A DNA stretch of 64,000 nucleotides from Rhizobium acidisoli. GTDB lineage: Bacteria > Pseudomonadota > Alphaproteobacteria > Rhizobiales > Rhizobiaceae. Position 1 is the first letter of the stretch. Each line of letters starts with the position of its first letter. Under the pieces are notes generated by a model. The model had not been told where the DNA came from, searched no databases, and worked only from the letters and a program-made list of their open reading frames with translations. Both the position numbers and the translations under genes were made by a program. The stretch spans positions 2,418,001 to 2,482,000 of the forward strand of contig NZ_CP034998.1 in NCBI RefSeq assembly GCF_002531755.2, written 5' to 3'. Below, in pieces: positions 17,146-26,063 of this stretch.

Positions 17146-18798
17146 ATGCGGAAAATTCGTGCGGCCAGCTCGGCCCTCGGACAAACACAGACAGAAGCTT
17201 CGACTTCGATCGACCGGCTTTTGTTCTTTGACCGCGACTTCAATCCCGTCGAGAATTTGCTGGGCAATGAGCTGCCTGCATCCGTCAAACCGGCCACGTC
17301 CCTTTGGGAGCATTTTCCACAGCTGGACAAATCGGCGATTACGCTCGCTTTCCGCTCCTTGGATGACAGTGCCCAGCCGTTGCGAATATCGGGCGATCTG
17401 GGCGGGCCGGGCGCACACGGGCTGACGATCTATCGGATCGGAGAGCTGTTTGCCGTGGTTCGCTCCGATGAGCTTGTCGACGATGAGCGCGCGACCCTTC
17501 TGCACCTGGCGACCCACGATCCGCTGACGGGGCTGCCGAACCGACGCCAGTTCAGCGACGATCTTGCTGTGCTGCTGCAGGAGACCGCAGGCTCGGACGA
17601 GACCCTGTCTCTGATGCAGCTCGACCTTGACGATTTCAAGCCCGTCAACGACACACTTGGGCATCCAGCCGGTGACAAGCTTCTTCAATTTGCCGCAAGG
17701 CGTATTCAAGACTGCCTGACCAGCGATGACAGAGCCTACCGACTGGCCGGCGACGAATTCACCGTTATTTCCAGGGGCTCGGGACATCCGGCCAAAGCGC
17801 ATCGGTTGGCGGAAGCTTTGGTTGCCGCATTCAAAAAGCCTTTCACGATCGATGGCATCGCGGTCTTTGTTGGCACCAGCATCGGCATATCCACAGCTCC
17901 TCCGGATGGAACCAATCCGGAGCAGCTGATGAAGGCGTCCGACCTCGCGCTTTATGCCGCCAAGCAAGACGGGCGCGGCCGGGCAAAAGCCTTCGATGCC
18001 GCAATGCTTGAGTTGCTGGAGCAACGCGAATTGCTGCGCCGCAGCCTGCGCATGGCTTTGGATCAACAGCAATTCTTCGTCGAATATCAACCCCTTGCCG
18101 AAGGCAGCCGCATCGTCGGGTTCGAAGCGTTGCTGAGATGGCACCACCCGCTACTTGGAAAAATTCCACCGGCGGCATTCATTCCGATGGCCGAGGCCGA
18201 TGGAATGATGCCTGACATCGGCGCATGGGTTTTGGAGCAGGCATGCCGCGAAGCGATGAAGTGGCCTGAGAATTACATCGTCGCCGTCAATGTCTCGGCG
18301 GCGGAATTCTTGACGAGCGGCCTGACGGATCGCATATCGCAGACGCTGGACCTGGTCGGACTTCCGCCCGAGCGTCTGGAGCTTGAGATCACCGAAAGCG
18401 TGCTGCTTGAGCGCACCGTCAATAACATCGACACCCTGAATACGCTCAACGTGCTGGGGATACGGATCTCGCTGGATGATTTCGGGACCGAATATTCTTC
18501 GCTCAGCTATCTCAAGACATTCCCTTTCGACACGATCAAAATCGACAAATACTTCATCACCGATCTGGAAACCGATCCGAAAAGCCAGACGATCGTCCGC
18601 TGCGTCGTCAACCTCGCACATGGCCTCGACATGCAGGTGACGGCCGAAGGGGTCGAGACGCCGGCTCAGGCGGAATGGCTGCACAGTGTGGGCTGCGACA
18701 GGCTTCAGGGCTATCTGGTGAGCAGGCCGCTTCCGGTCGAGGCGATCGGCGAATTCATCGACCGGGCTGAAACATCGGTGAGCCACGCGCTGGTATAG
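17146..18798 (+). CDS. GGDEF-EAL protein, probable c-di-GMP phosphodiesterase
   Basis: A 550-aa cytoplasmic protein. ATG 17146 (MRKIRAASS) has GGGAGAG eight bases upstream; a GTG at 17086 lacks a site. After a 120-residue N-terminal sensor-like region the GGDEF domain spans about 125-295, with the active-site motif changed to AGDEF at 201-205 and no RxxD inhibitory site visible. The EAL domain (about 305-540) keeps E327-A-L, NVSAAE, EITES, DDFGT, KIDK and AEGVET, so hydrolysis of c-di-GMP is expected. It is the first gene of a six-gene operon with partner-switching proteins. Confidence 0.88.
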   Translation: MRKIRAASSALGQTQTEASTSIDRLLFFDRDFNPVENLLGNELPASVKPATSLWEHFPQLDKSAITLAFRSLDDSAQPLRISGDLGGPGAHGLTIYRIGELFAVVRSDELVDDERATLLHLATHDPLTGLPNRRQFSDDLAVLLQETAGSDETLSLMQLDLDDFKPVNDTLGHPAGDKLLQFAARRIQDCLTSDDRAYRLAGDEFTVISRGSGHPAKAHRLAEALVAAFKKPFTIDGIAVFVGTSIGISTAPPDGTNPEQLMKASDLALYAAKQDGRGRAKAFDAAMLELLEQRELLRRSLRMALDQQQFFVEYQPLAEGSRIVGFEALLRWHHPLLGKIPPAAFIPMAEADGMMPDIGAWVLEQACREAMKWPENYIVAVNVSAAEFLTSGLTDRISQTLDLVGLPPERLELEITESVLLERTVNNIDTLNTLNVLGIRISLDDFGTEYSSLSYLKTFPFDTIKIDKYFITDLETDPKSQTIVRCVVNLAHGLDMQVTAEGVETPAQAEWLHSVGCDRLQGYLVSRPLPVEAIGEFIDRAETSVSHALV

Positions 18799-18856
18799 CA
18801 AACGAGAGATATTTCGCCGTGCTTTTTTGAGGGCATCTGACGCTCCAGACAAACTG

Positions 18857-19360
18857 ATGGAGGCTGTATTGGAAGAGCAAGCATCTGGCTTCGATGACCA
18901 CCCATTGGCGCCGATGGTATCGCTGGAACTGAATGTTGCGACGTTCAAATCTCAGTGGCAGTTTTGCGACAGGATTACCGAATATCTCTCCGACATTCTC
19001 GGCCAAGGTCACAGCGACCCGGCTCGATATTCGAATTTTCTTTCCGTCGCGGCCAACGAACTCGTTGAACTTGCCTTCCGCTCGACCGGTGAGCCGGGAA
19101 GGATAAGTTTCAGTCTCTATCGCGGCGCGACGTCCAACCGGCTGAGAATTGCCTTTGCCCGCGACGACCGCGAAAGCACTGGCATGGGGCCAAATGAACG
19201 CCAGCCTCTCCCGGGCGCCGGGCCTGAGCTGAAGTCCGAGGGGACGATTTTGCTCAAAGATCTGGCCACCATATTCCGCGCCGCTATCCGAATTGAGCAA
19301 GACGGTGCCCACGGAATGCAGATCATCGCGGATTTCCCCGCGGCCGAGGATTTCCAATGA
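18857..19360 (+). CDS. HATPase-like anti-sigma-type regulator, divergent
   Basis: About 167 aa, starting at ATG 18857 or at TTG 18869 (GGAGG at 18859-18863 favours the latter by spacing). No membrane segment. The block FLSVAANELVELAFRSTG resembles the N-box helix of GHKL ATPase regulators such as RsbW-like kinases, but the usual N is in ANELVE and the later glycine boxes are weak. The context next to STAS-type proteins and a PP2C phosphatase supports a partner-switching role. It ends in an ATGA overlap with the STAS-methyltransferase gene. Similar in general plan to the slr1658-like protein at 22887, perhaps an old paralogue. Confidence 0.6.
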   Translation: MEAVLEEQASGFDDHPLAPMVSLELNVATFKSQWQFCDRITEYLSDILGQGHSDPARYSNFLSVAANELVELAFRSTGEPGRISFSLYRGATSNRLRIAFARDDRESTGMGPNERQPLPGAGPELKSEGTILLKDLATIFRAAIRIEQDGAHGMQIIADFPAAEDFQ

Positions 19361-20529
19361 ACCTGCTTGCCCGCCCGTTCACCGTCCATTTCGATCCGAC
19401 AAATCAGGAACTGCTGCTGTCCGGCAAGATGCGGCCCGAAAGTCCAAACGAGATTGCCGATGCACTCAGGCTGGTGCGGCAAAGTTTGGAAAAATACAGC
19501 GGCGTCGTTTACCTGAACGTCAAACGTCTGACGCACATCAACATGACGGCCTTTACAGCTCTTTCCGATATTCTGACGGCGCACTGCCGGACCAGGCCGG
19601 AACGGAAGATCGTCATCATTACGTCAAGCGTGGTGGCCTGGTCGACCTCATTGTTCCAGACCTTGGCGACATCACAGCCAAACCTTTCGGTAGAAGTCTA
19701 TGATTCGGCGTTTTATCCGGGCCAGACCTTTGTCGAGGATGAGAGCTTCATTCCCATCCTGCGCACCCAGACGAAAATGACATGGAGGCACGAACGCGAG
19801 CTGCTGCCGCGCCACGGCCTGCGCAACGGTCTTGTCATGGCGGATATCTGTTGCGGAATTGGTGATTTCGCCGCTTTGGTTCAACGGGAATTCAAACCCG
19901 AACGGCTGGTGGCGCTCGATCATTCCGTACGCAGCCTCGACTATGCCCGCAGGGTCGCCGCCGACTTCGATCTGCAGGGGATCGAGTATACCTATGGCGA
20001 CGCCTCTCAGATGCTGCTTCGGGACAATCAGTTCGACTTTGTGACCTGCCGGCATTCGCTGCAGATTTTCAACCGCCCCGAGATGCTGCTGCGCGAGCTT
20101 TACCGCATCTGCAAGCCCGGCGGCCGTGTCTACATCACCAACGAGAAAAATTCGCATTGCCTGGGCGAGCCGCATGCCGAAACGATCAAATGGACGTACG
20201 AGGAAGTCGCCAAGCTGTTCAGGCACTTCGACATGGATGTCGAGATGGGGCCGAAAAGCCGGCATCTCCTTGCCGATGCGGGCTTCGATGCCATCAAGGT
20301 CGATTGCTTTATGGTGACGAACCTCGACGGGGATCCTCAGGACTTCGCCGACATCATCGAAGCCTGGGAAAATGTCTATGCCGGTGAGATGGCGGTCCGG
20401 CGCGGCGACTCGGTGGATTTTATCCGCAGGTTCCGGCAAGGGTTCAAGGATCACGTCTTTGCCGCCCTTCACCCCAAAGGTTATGCAGGCTGGCCGATCT
20501 GGGCGGCTTCCGGGCGAAAGCCACAATGA
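19357..20529 (+). CDS. STAS-like domain fused to class I SAM methyltransferase
   Basis: A 390-aa two-domain protein. Residues 1-130 resemble a STAS/anti-anti-sigma fold (VVYLNVKRLTHINMTAFTALSDIL, then RKIVIITSSVVAW); the usual phospho-serine position falls in HINMTAF, so a Thr may replace Ser. Residues 145-385 are a Rossmann methyltransferase with motif I DICCGIGD at 163-170, the acidic LVALDHS end of strand 2, YGDASQML, and CRHSLQIFNRPEMLLRELYRICKPGG, all typical of UbiE/Methyltransf_11 enzymes. Coupled by ATGA at both ends. The target of methylation is unknown; the fusion suggests that partner switching controls it. Confidence 0.75.
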   Translation: MNLLARPFTVHFDPTNQELLLSGKMRPESPNEIADALRLVRQSLEKYSGVVYLNVKRLTHINMTAFTALSDILTAHCRTRPERKIVIITSSVVAWSTSLFQTLATSQPNLSVEVYDSAFYPGQTFVEDESFIPILRTQTKMTWRHERELLPRHGLRNGLVMADICCGIGDFAALVQREFKPERLVALDHSVRSLDYARRVAADFDLQGIEYTYGDASQMLLRDNQFDFVTCRHSLQIFNRPEMLLRELYRICKPGGRVYITNEKNSHCLGEPHAETIKWTYEEVAKLFRHFDMDVEMGPKSRHLLADAGFDAIKVDCFMVTNLDGDPQDFADIIEAWENVYAGEMAVRRGDSVDFIRRFRQGFKDHVFAALHPKGYAGWPIWAASGRKPQ

Positions 20530-22883
20530 TGGAGGGGCGATCACTGAAAAGACCGGCAGGAATAGGCTTTCGGGCAAAGTTCATCCTGGTCGTCGGCGGA
20601 GCCGTCCTCTTCGACCTGCTGGTCAGCGGCGGGCTGGCGCTTTGGAACGTTCAGAGGCTGTCGCGCGACGCAACGCTCGAGGTCGGCCAGGGTCTCGAAG
20701 CGGCAAGCCAGGAGTACATCCGCACCTATGCGGATTCGACCGCGTCACAGGTGAGTTTGCTGCTGCGGCAGGTTCATAGCGACGTCAGTACGCTCGCCGG
20801 CGTGCTGCAGGCGCAGATCGACGATCCCGCGCGCAATTCGGACGTCGGCGCGGCAATCTCCCGCACATCTCCCGGCAGCGTCAGCCTTTCCTACGATCCG
20901 CAGGGGAAGTGGTCTCAGAACGCGCCGGGCTCGGTCTCGGTCGTCAGCGTCTGGGGTTACCTGCTTGGACAAGACCGGCAGCCAAGGCCGGACGTCGAGA
21001 GCGATATCCGCACGAGCGCGGTTCTGGATCTTGTTGCGCCGAGCCTGCTGCAGCACGGTGCTTCGAAGCTGCAGATGTATTACATCGGCTCGAAAGAACG
21101 GCCGATCTTCAGAACGGCGCCCTATACCGACCAGGCCCAGACCTTCGACCGCCTTTATCCCGGCCATAACGAGGCCAATTTCTGGGACTTCTTTTTCCCC
21201 GGACTTTACGAATCCTGGCAGGGCTGGGCTAAGGATATGAAGACGCGGCCGGTCGCCGACGACATCACCCAGACAGCGCCTTATACGGACGCCATTACCG
21301 GCAAGCTGATCGTCAGTTTCTTTCATCCCCTATGGACAGCCGACAGGCAGGATGTGGCCGGAACGGCCGGTGCCGACATCACACTCGATCAGCTGGCGCA
21401 GACGGTTGAAAATGTCAAAGTCGCCCAATCCGGCTTCGGCTTTCTCGCCATGTCCGACGGCAATGTCGTCGCGATCAACAGCACCGGCGAAAAAACCCTC
21501 GGCCTGCGGTCCGCAAGCGGTGCGAGCGGAACCGGCGTGACCGGCCTGGAGCGCTCCCTGAAGGGAAGCTCCCAGCCGGCGATCGCCAAACTGGCCCTCG
21601 ACCGCGAACAGGGCATCCAACACTTGCTGTTGCAGCAGGACGGCAACGAGGTCCCCTATATCGCTATCGTGAAGAAACTGCCTGCGACCAATCTCTGGGT
21701 CAGTGGCCCGGTTCGGCAAGAGGCGATGCTGCTTGGGGTGGTCGTGCCCGAGCGCGAAATCGATGCCTCGCTCTATGCGGCCCAGGCCAAGATTTCCGAA
21801 GCGACGAACCGGATCGTCCTCTACCAAATTCTGGCGATCCTGATGTCGCTGCTGATCGTGACGATCGCGGTCTTTGCGGCCTCGAAACGAATAACCAGCG
21901 GGATCAGCGCCTTGGCAGGTGCTGCCAAACGCATTCAGGCGAAGGATTATTCGGTCAGGGTGGCCATATCGAGCAAGGATGAAGTCGGCGAGGCCGGTGA
22001 AGCCTTCAATCGCATGGCCGAAGAGATCAGTTATCACACCGAAAATCTCGAGCAGCTCGTCGAAGAGCGCACCGCTCAAATCGAAGATGCAAAGGAAGAG
22101 ATTTCGACGCTGAACGCACAGCTGCAGCGAGAAAACAGACGTCTTGGAACGGAGCTCGCCGTCGCCGAAAGAATCCAGCTGATGGTGCTTCCGCTGGATC
22201 AGGAGCTCGAGGACTTTCAGGCGCTCGAGATCGCCGCCTATATGAGACCTGCGGAAGAAGTCGGCGGCGATTATTACGACGTCTTGAAGAATGGCAGCCG
22301 GCTGAAGATCGGCATCGGCGACGTCACCGGACACGGCCTGGAAAGCGGCGTGTTGATGCTGATGGTTCAGTCCGTCGCCCGCGCCCTGCAGGAAGCCGGA
22401 AACACCGATGCCGTGGAGTTTCTGACACATCTGAACAGCGCCCTGTTTAAAAATATCGTCAGGACGAAAATCGATAAGCACCTCACTTTGGCGTTTCTTG
22501 ACTACGACGGAAAAGAGATGATCCTGTCGGGGCAACACGAGGAAGTTGTCGTCGTCAGGGCGAATGGTGAGGTGGAACGTATAGACACCATGGATCTGGG
22601 CATACCGATCGGGCTGGAGGCCGATATCTCCGCCTTCATCAAAACCCGTGAAATCGCGTTCGAAAAGGGGGATCTCATACTCTTGCATACGGATGGCGTC
22701 ACGGAAGCCGAAAACGACGCCGGAGAGTTGTTCGGCATGGACCGGCTGTGCTGCGAAGCCGTTCGCCTGAGGAATCTGAGCGCTGAGAAAGTCGTTTCCG
22801 AAATCGTGGCGACACTCATGCTCTTTATCGGATCGCAGAAGATCTACGACGACATCACGCTTCTCGCAGTACGGCATAGGTGA
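20526..22883 (+). CDS. Membrane PP2C/SpoIIE phosphatase with Cache and HAMP domains
   Basis: A 785-aa sensor phosphatase. One transmembrane helix at about 17-38, a large periplasmic dCache-like region to about 425, a second helix about 432-455, HAMP about 456-510, a coiled coil with LEQLVEERTAQIE about 510-555 and a SpoIIE-type PP2C domain to the end. Metal ligands are in EEVGGDYYD (D582), GIGDVTGHG and the closing DDITLLAV. It should dephosphorylate a STAS-type partner, most likely the slr1659-like protein or the STAS part of the fusion, in response to an outside ligand. The architecture equals SiaA/RsbU-type phosphatases. It overlaps the methyltransferase gene. Confidence 0.88.
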   Translation: MMEGRSLKRPAGIGFRAKFILVVGGAVLFDLLVSGGLALWNVQRLSRDATLEVGQGLEAASQEYIRTYADSTASQVSLLLRQVHSDVSTLAGVLQAQIDDPARNSDVGAAISRTSPGSVSLSYDPQGKWSQNAPGSVSVVSVWGYLLGQDRQPRPDVESDIRTSAVLDLVAPSLLQHGASKLQMYYIGSKERPIFRTAPYTDQAQTFDRLYPGHNEANFWDFFFPGLYESWQGWAKDMKTRPVADDITQTAPYTDAITGKLIVSFFHPLWTADRQDVAGTAGADITLDQLAQTVENVKVAQSGFGFLAMSDGNVVAINSTGEKTLGLRSASGASGTGVTGLERSLKGSSQPAIAKLALDREQGIQHLLLQQDGNEVPYIAIVKKLPATNLWVSGPVRQEAMLLGVVVPEREIDASLYAAQAKISEATNRIVLYQILAILMSLLIVTIAVFAASKRITSGISALAGAAKRIQAKDYSVRVAISSKDEVGEAGEAFNRMAEEISYHTENLEQLVEERTAQIEDAKEEISTLNAQLQRENRRLGTELAVAERIQLMVLPLDQELEDFQALEIAAYMRPAEEVGGDYYDVLKNGSRLKIGIGDVTGHGLESGVLMLMVQSVARALQEAGNTDAVEFLTHLNSALFKNIVRTKIDKHLTLAFLDYDGKEMILSGQHEEVVVVRANGEVERIDTMDLGIPIGLEADISAFIKTREIAFEKGDLILLHTDGVTEAENDAGELFGMDRLCCEAVRLRNLSAEKVVSEIVATLMLFIGSQKIYDDITLLAVRHR

Positions 22884-22886
22884 GAC

Positions 22887-23447
22887 ATGGCGCCAACGGT
22901 ATTCGGCATCGAATCTCTGACTGACATAAGCCTGGATTCGGGCACGCGCCTCACCTTGACCGATGGACCGCTTCAGCTTGGATGGAAGCACTCGGGCATG
23001 ACGGCCGACTTCATCGCCGAGGTCATGGCGCTACCCTTTTCACGTTCGAAAAAAGACTACATGCAGGCGCATCATGACATCGGCTACCTCAGCAACGAGT
23101 TGATCGAAAACGCCGTCAAGTTTCGACTGCCGGGTGAGATTCTCATTGAGGCCGGCATATCCGAGGGGAGCTTTTTGATACGGGTGAAGAACACCATCGA
23201 CGGCGCGACAGCCTCGCGCTTTCAGCAGCTGCTGCATCGCCTGCAATCGAAGGATCCCGGCGAACTTCTTCTTGAGCAAATCGAAACCAACGCCATATCG
23301 TCTGCAAGCGGTTCCGGCTTGGGCTTGCTGACGCTTTTAAGTGATTACGACGCAAAAATGGCATGGGCATTCGAAGAGAATAATGATGAGCATATTATCC
23401 TGACGACGACTGCAGCCGTGGCAATGCCGCCCTCCTCCAATCCGTGA
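22887..23447 (+). CDS. slr1658-superfamily regulator (GHKL-like kinase candidate)
   Basis: A 186-aa soluble protein three bases after the phosphatase stop. N-box-like helix LSNELIENAVKFRLPG about residues 67-82 and a glycine box SGLGLLTLL about 142-151 resemble HATPase_c regulators. The layout LQLGWKHSGMTADFIAEVM near the start matches what I know of the slr1658-type family that travels with slr1659-type STAS proteins. It is the likely switch kinase or binder opposing the PP2C phosphatase. Kinase activity is inferred. Confidence 0.7.
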   Translation: MAPTVFGIESLTDISLDSGTRLTLTDGPLQLGWKHSGMTADFIAEVMALPFSRSKKDYMQAHHDIGYLSNELIENAVKFRLPGEILIEAGISEGSFLIRVKNTIDGATASRFQQLLHRLQSKDPGELLLEQIETNAISSASGSGLGLLTLLSDYDAKMAWAFEENNDEHIILTTTAAVAMPPSSNP

Positions 23448-23454
23448 GCGAAGA

Positions 23455-23793
23455 ATGGAAATCAGCGACGAAAACTTCCGTGTATGGGCGGAACAGAACG
23501 AAGTCTATTTCGACGGCGTCTTCCGGCTGGCCGGACCGGACGCCTATGCACCGATCTATTCCTTGATTTCAGGCCTGCTCCACGACGGGCACAAACAGGT
23601 GACGTTCAATCTGACCGGTCTCGAGTTCCTCAATTCCTCCGGCATCAATCTCCTGGCCAAGTTGACCATCGAAGCCAGAAAGATGGGCGACCTGCTGCTC
23701 ATCGTCAAAGGCACGCACCAATATCCCTGGCAAGCCAAATCCCTGCCGAACCTCAAGAAGCTGCATCCGCTTCTTGATTTGCGCTTGGCGTGA
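23455..23793 (+). CDS. slr1659-superfamily STAS-like regulator
   Basis: A 112-aa single STAS-like domain, seven bases after the previous stop. The core FNLTGLEFLNSSGINLLAKL carries the likely phospho-acceptor serines S61-S62 before G63, at the place used in SpoIIAA/RsbV antagonists, and the ending HQYPWQAKSLPNLKKLHPLL is characteristic of the slr1659 family. It is probably the phospho-switch protein of the operon: phosphorylated by the 22887 protein, dephosphorylated by the 20526 phosphatase. Its output partner is unknown; the methyltransferase or the GGDEF-EAL enzyme are candidates. Confidence 0.8.
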   Translation: MEISDENFRVWAEQNEVYFDGVFRLAGPDAYAPIYSLISGLLHDGHKQVTFNLTGLEFLNSSGINLLAKLTIEARKMGDLLLIVKGTHQYPWQAKSLPNLKKLHPLLDLRLA

Positions 23794-24632
23794 GTTGGGG
23801 GCGAAGAACCTTCTCTCCCTCAGCCGCGGCGTGTCTGCGTCTCAAGGCGCTACCTCTCTGCCCTCATTCCTGTGCTCGTCACAGGAATCCAGTGCGCCCA
23901 AGTCCTTGGGCGCGAGAGACTTTTCCATTGCGATTTGATTCATTCACGGCGCGGACGCGCCGTGGCTGGATTCCTGTGACGAGCACAGGAATGAGGGATG
24001 AGAGGTAGTGCACCGCATATTGCGACCGGCCTGCGGTCATGCCCCACCAAAACGATCCGTCCGCGTCGCCCCCAGGTTCGCCGCGTCACAGATGCTCATC
24101 AGGCACTCACCTCTCCTCCTTACCAGTCCTCGGGCTTCGACCCGAGGGATGTCACAGGAATCAGCCGCGGCGTGTCTGCGTCTCAAGGCACCTAACTCTC
24201 TGCTTTGTGCCGGGGAGTTTGGCTGAAAAGCCAACCCCACTCTCCGTCTTCCTCGGCCTTGAGCCGAGGATCCATGCCACGAGTGCCGGTGGGTGCGGTG
24301 TGGATGCTCGGCTCAAGGCCGAGCATGACGGAGGGCGGGGTGAGCACAAAGAGCTATTCACGGCGCAGAGCCTGCCGTGGAATGCGATCCACCAACCGAA
24401 CCAAACAATACCGGCACCTCGGTCGTACTGACTTCATGAGGATGTTTCATCGGGCCGGCACACCTCTCCACCCTCATCAAGTCAGCTTAGCCGGCGTTTC
24501 CTCTAAGACCATAGCCGTGGCCCGGCACCAGACCTCAGTCCGATGTGCAGAATGCGATCGCGGTTTAATCTTTAACAACTGCTTACGTCGTGAAACTGCA
24601 CGGCGCCTATTGATCTGATCCGGAGGAAAACG
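23794..24632. repeat. Gene-free stretch with long inverted repeats (families B and C)
   Basis: Family B: a perfect 32-bp inverted repeat with arms at 23861-23892 and 23966-23997, enclosing two smaller hairpins (GCGCCCAAGTCCTTGGGCGC and CACGGCGCGGACGCGCCGTG). Family C: CCTCGGCCTTGAGCCGAGG at 24251-24269 facing GCTCGGCTCAAGGCCGAGC at 24306-24324. A 28-base segment beginning AGCCGCGGCGTGTCTGCG is repeated directly at 23822 and 24163. No gene was found from 23794 to 24632; the promoter of the glycine-rich gene should be near 24540-24610. Confidence 0.75.
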
Positions 24633-25283
24633 ATGCGGATAGCAACCTTAGCGTCTCTGGCTGTGCTCTCGCTGGCTCTTGCCGCAGGCCCAGTCACGAT
24701 TGCCGGTATCGATATGGCCGCGCTGGCGAAGGACGGCGGAAATGGTGGTGGCAATGGCGGCGGCAACGGTGGTGGTAACGGCGGCGGCAATGGTGGCGGT
24801 CATGGAAACAGCGGCAGCCATGGCAGCGACAACCAGGGCAGAGGTTCAGCCAATAGCGGCTCCAAATCGACAGGCTTGAAAGGCAAATCTTCCGAAGCGG
24901 AAGACAAGTCGAAGTCGGCAAAAACAGATAGGGTCACAAAAGAGAAAAACCTTTCGGCGCAGCTTGCGGGCCTGAACTCCTTGAAGCGGAATTACAGGGC
25001 GTTGATGCATACCTCGGACCCACGCATGACGGCCATCTCGGCCTATGCCGTGGCTTATGCCCAGTATGAAATCGACAACGGAATCGAGCCCACAGCCACC
25101 GATCCTCTGCTTGGGGACGCGGCGCTGGAGGACGCATTGGCTTCCGCAACGAAATCCGGTCAGGTGAGCCCGGCGGTCCTGGCTGAAGCGAAGACCATTC
25201 TGGGCGTGGGCGATGCGAACGGTAAGATCGATCAAATCCGCACCTCGCTGGAAAACGCCGCGCCGGCGACGTCAGACGAATAG
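24633..25283 (+). CDS. Secreted glycine-rich repeat protein
   Basis: A 216-aa protein. ATG 24633 with GGAGG eight bases before it. Residues 1-20 (MRIATLASLAVLSLALAAGP) are a signal peptide. From about 35 to 57 the peptide GGN is repeated as GGGN units coded by near-perfect 12-base repeats (24736-24800), followed by a Ser, Gly and Lys rich segment to about 105 and a helical C-terminal domain of about 110 residues (LNSLKRNYRALMHTSDPRM). Such proteins are common hypotheticals in Rhizobium. Probably periplasmic or surface; function unknown. A strong terminator follows at 25341. Confidence 0.75.
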   Translation: MRIATLASLAVLSLALAAGPVTIAGIDMAALAKDGGNGGGNGGGNGGGNGGGNGGGHGNSGSHGSDNQGRGSANSGSKSTGLKGKSSEAEDKSKSAKTDRVTKEKNLSAQLAGLNSLKRNYRALMHTSDPRMTAISAYAVAYAQYEIDNGIEPTATDPLLGDAALEDALASATKSGQVSPAVLAEAKTILGVGDANGKIDQIRTSLENAAPATSDE

Positions 25284-25340
25284 CCACCAGTGGGTTGCGT
25301 GAGGTGCGCAGCTAATCGGTTATGTTGCGCGCCAGACTAT

Positions 25341-25387
25341 GAGAGCATTTCCGTCTTTGTTTAAGTAACGGAATGCTCTCTTTTTTT
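25341..25387. terminator. Rho-independent terminator
   Basis: GAGAGCATTTCCGT pairs with ACGGAATGCTCTC (one bulged base), followed directly by seven T. It terminates the glycine-rich gene. It also lies at the end of the convergent TetR gene, but the T run serves only the plus strand. Confidence 0.88.
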
Positions 25388-25424
25388 GAGCAATTTCGGC
25401 CGCCCCGGCCTTTCTCGTCAGCCT

Positions 25425-26027
25425 TTACGCACGGGCGAGCTCAGCTTTCAAATCGGCAAACATCTCTTTTACACAGTCGACAAGCGACTTGCGCCCCTGC
25501 TCTTCCGCCCAGCTGTCGATCGCAAGCCGCAGCACGCCGGCGGACATCATCGCCACCACGCGCAGCGCCTTGCGGCGCGCCTGGTGTGGCCAGATTTCGC
25601 ACAGCGCTTCAAAAGTCACCTGCTCCATCTGCAGGTATTTGGTCTGGTTGCTTGCGCGCAGCTGCTCATTGGAGCGAAGAATCCGATCGATGACGATGGC
25701 TTGTTCTGTGTCGAAATTCGCCAGAAGTTTCAGGTGGGCGTTGCAGACCATATCGAGCGGCGACTGATCTTTCGGCTGTGCCAGAACGGCGGCGCGAAAG
25801 GCCTCCGGCAGGCCTTTTTGCCAGGCGGCCAGAATCTCCTCTTTCGAGTCGAAATAGTAGAAGAATGTCCGCCGCGAAATGCCGGCCGCCTCGGCGATCG
25901 CATCCAGCGTCGTCGCCTCGTAGCCGTCGGAGGCAAATAGCCTGAGCGCAGAATCGCTAATGCGCTGAAGGGTTTCACGCCGCTTCTTCTCGCGCCAGCC
26001 TTGCTGTTTCGGTCGATCCTGTTCCAT
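25425..26027 (-). CDS. TetR-family transcriptional regulator
   Basis: A 200-aa repressor starting at the ATG at 26025-26027 (MEQDRPKQQGW). The HTH is about residues 18-62: ISDSALRLFASDGYEATTLD, then AEAAGISRRTFFYYFDSKEEIL, a textbook TetR DNA-binding helix. The C-terminal 135 residues are the variable ligand domain. It is divergent from the oxidoreductase at 26115 and a 17-base palindrome sits between, so it probably represses both. The open frame continues far upstream in antisense to the oxidoreductase, which is a shadow. Confidence 0.9.
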   Translation of the reverse strand: MEQDRPKQQGWREKKRRETLQRISDSALRLFASDGYEATTLDAIAEAAGISRRTFFYYFDSKEEILAAWQKGLPEAFRAAVLAQPKDQSPLDMVCNAHLKLLANFDTEQAIVIDRILRSNEQLRASNQTKYLQMEQVTFEALCEIWPHQARRKALRVVAMMSAGVLRLAIDSWAEEQGRKSLVDCVKEMFADLKAELARA

Positions 26028-26063
26028 TGCCGCAGCGATAGCAGAAATCGCATCTCTTGTAAA

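Noticed and set aside
18711..19584. Minus-strand open frames across the start of the signalling operon
   Set aside because: They are antisense to coupled, motif-bearing genes and show no ribosome site or domain.
21330..22991. 553-codon minus-strand open frame
   Set aside because: Antisense shadow of the PP2C phosphatase gene; composition is His, Arg and Gln rich, with no domain or ribosome site.
23794..24632. CRISPR array or attachment site in the repeat-rich gap
   Set aside because: Repeats are inverted and not evenly spaced, there are no unique spacers and no cas or integrase gene nearby.
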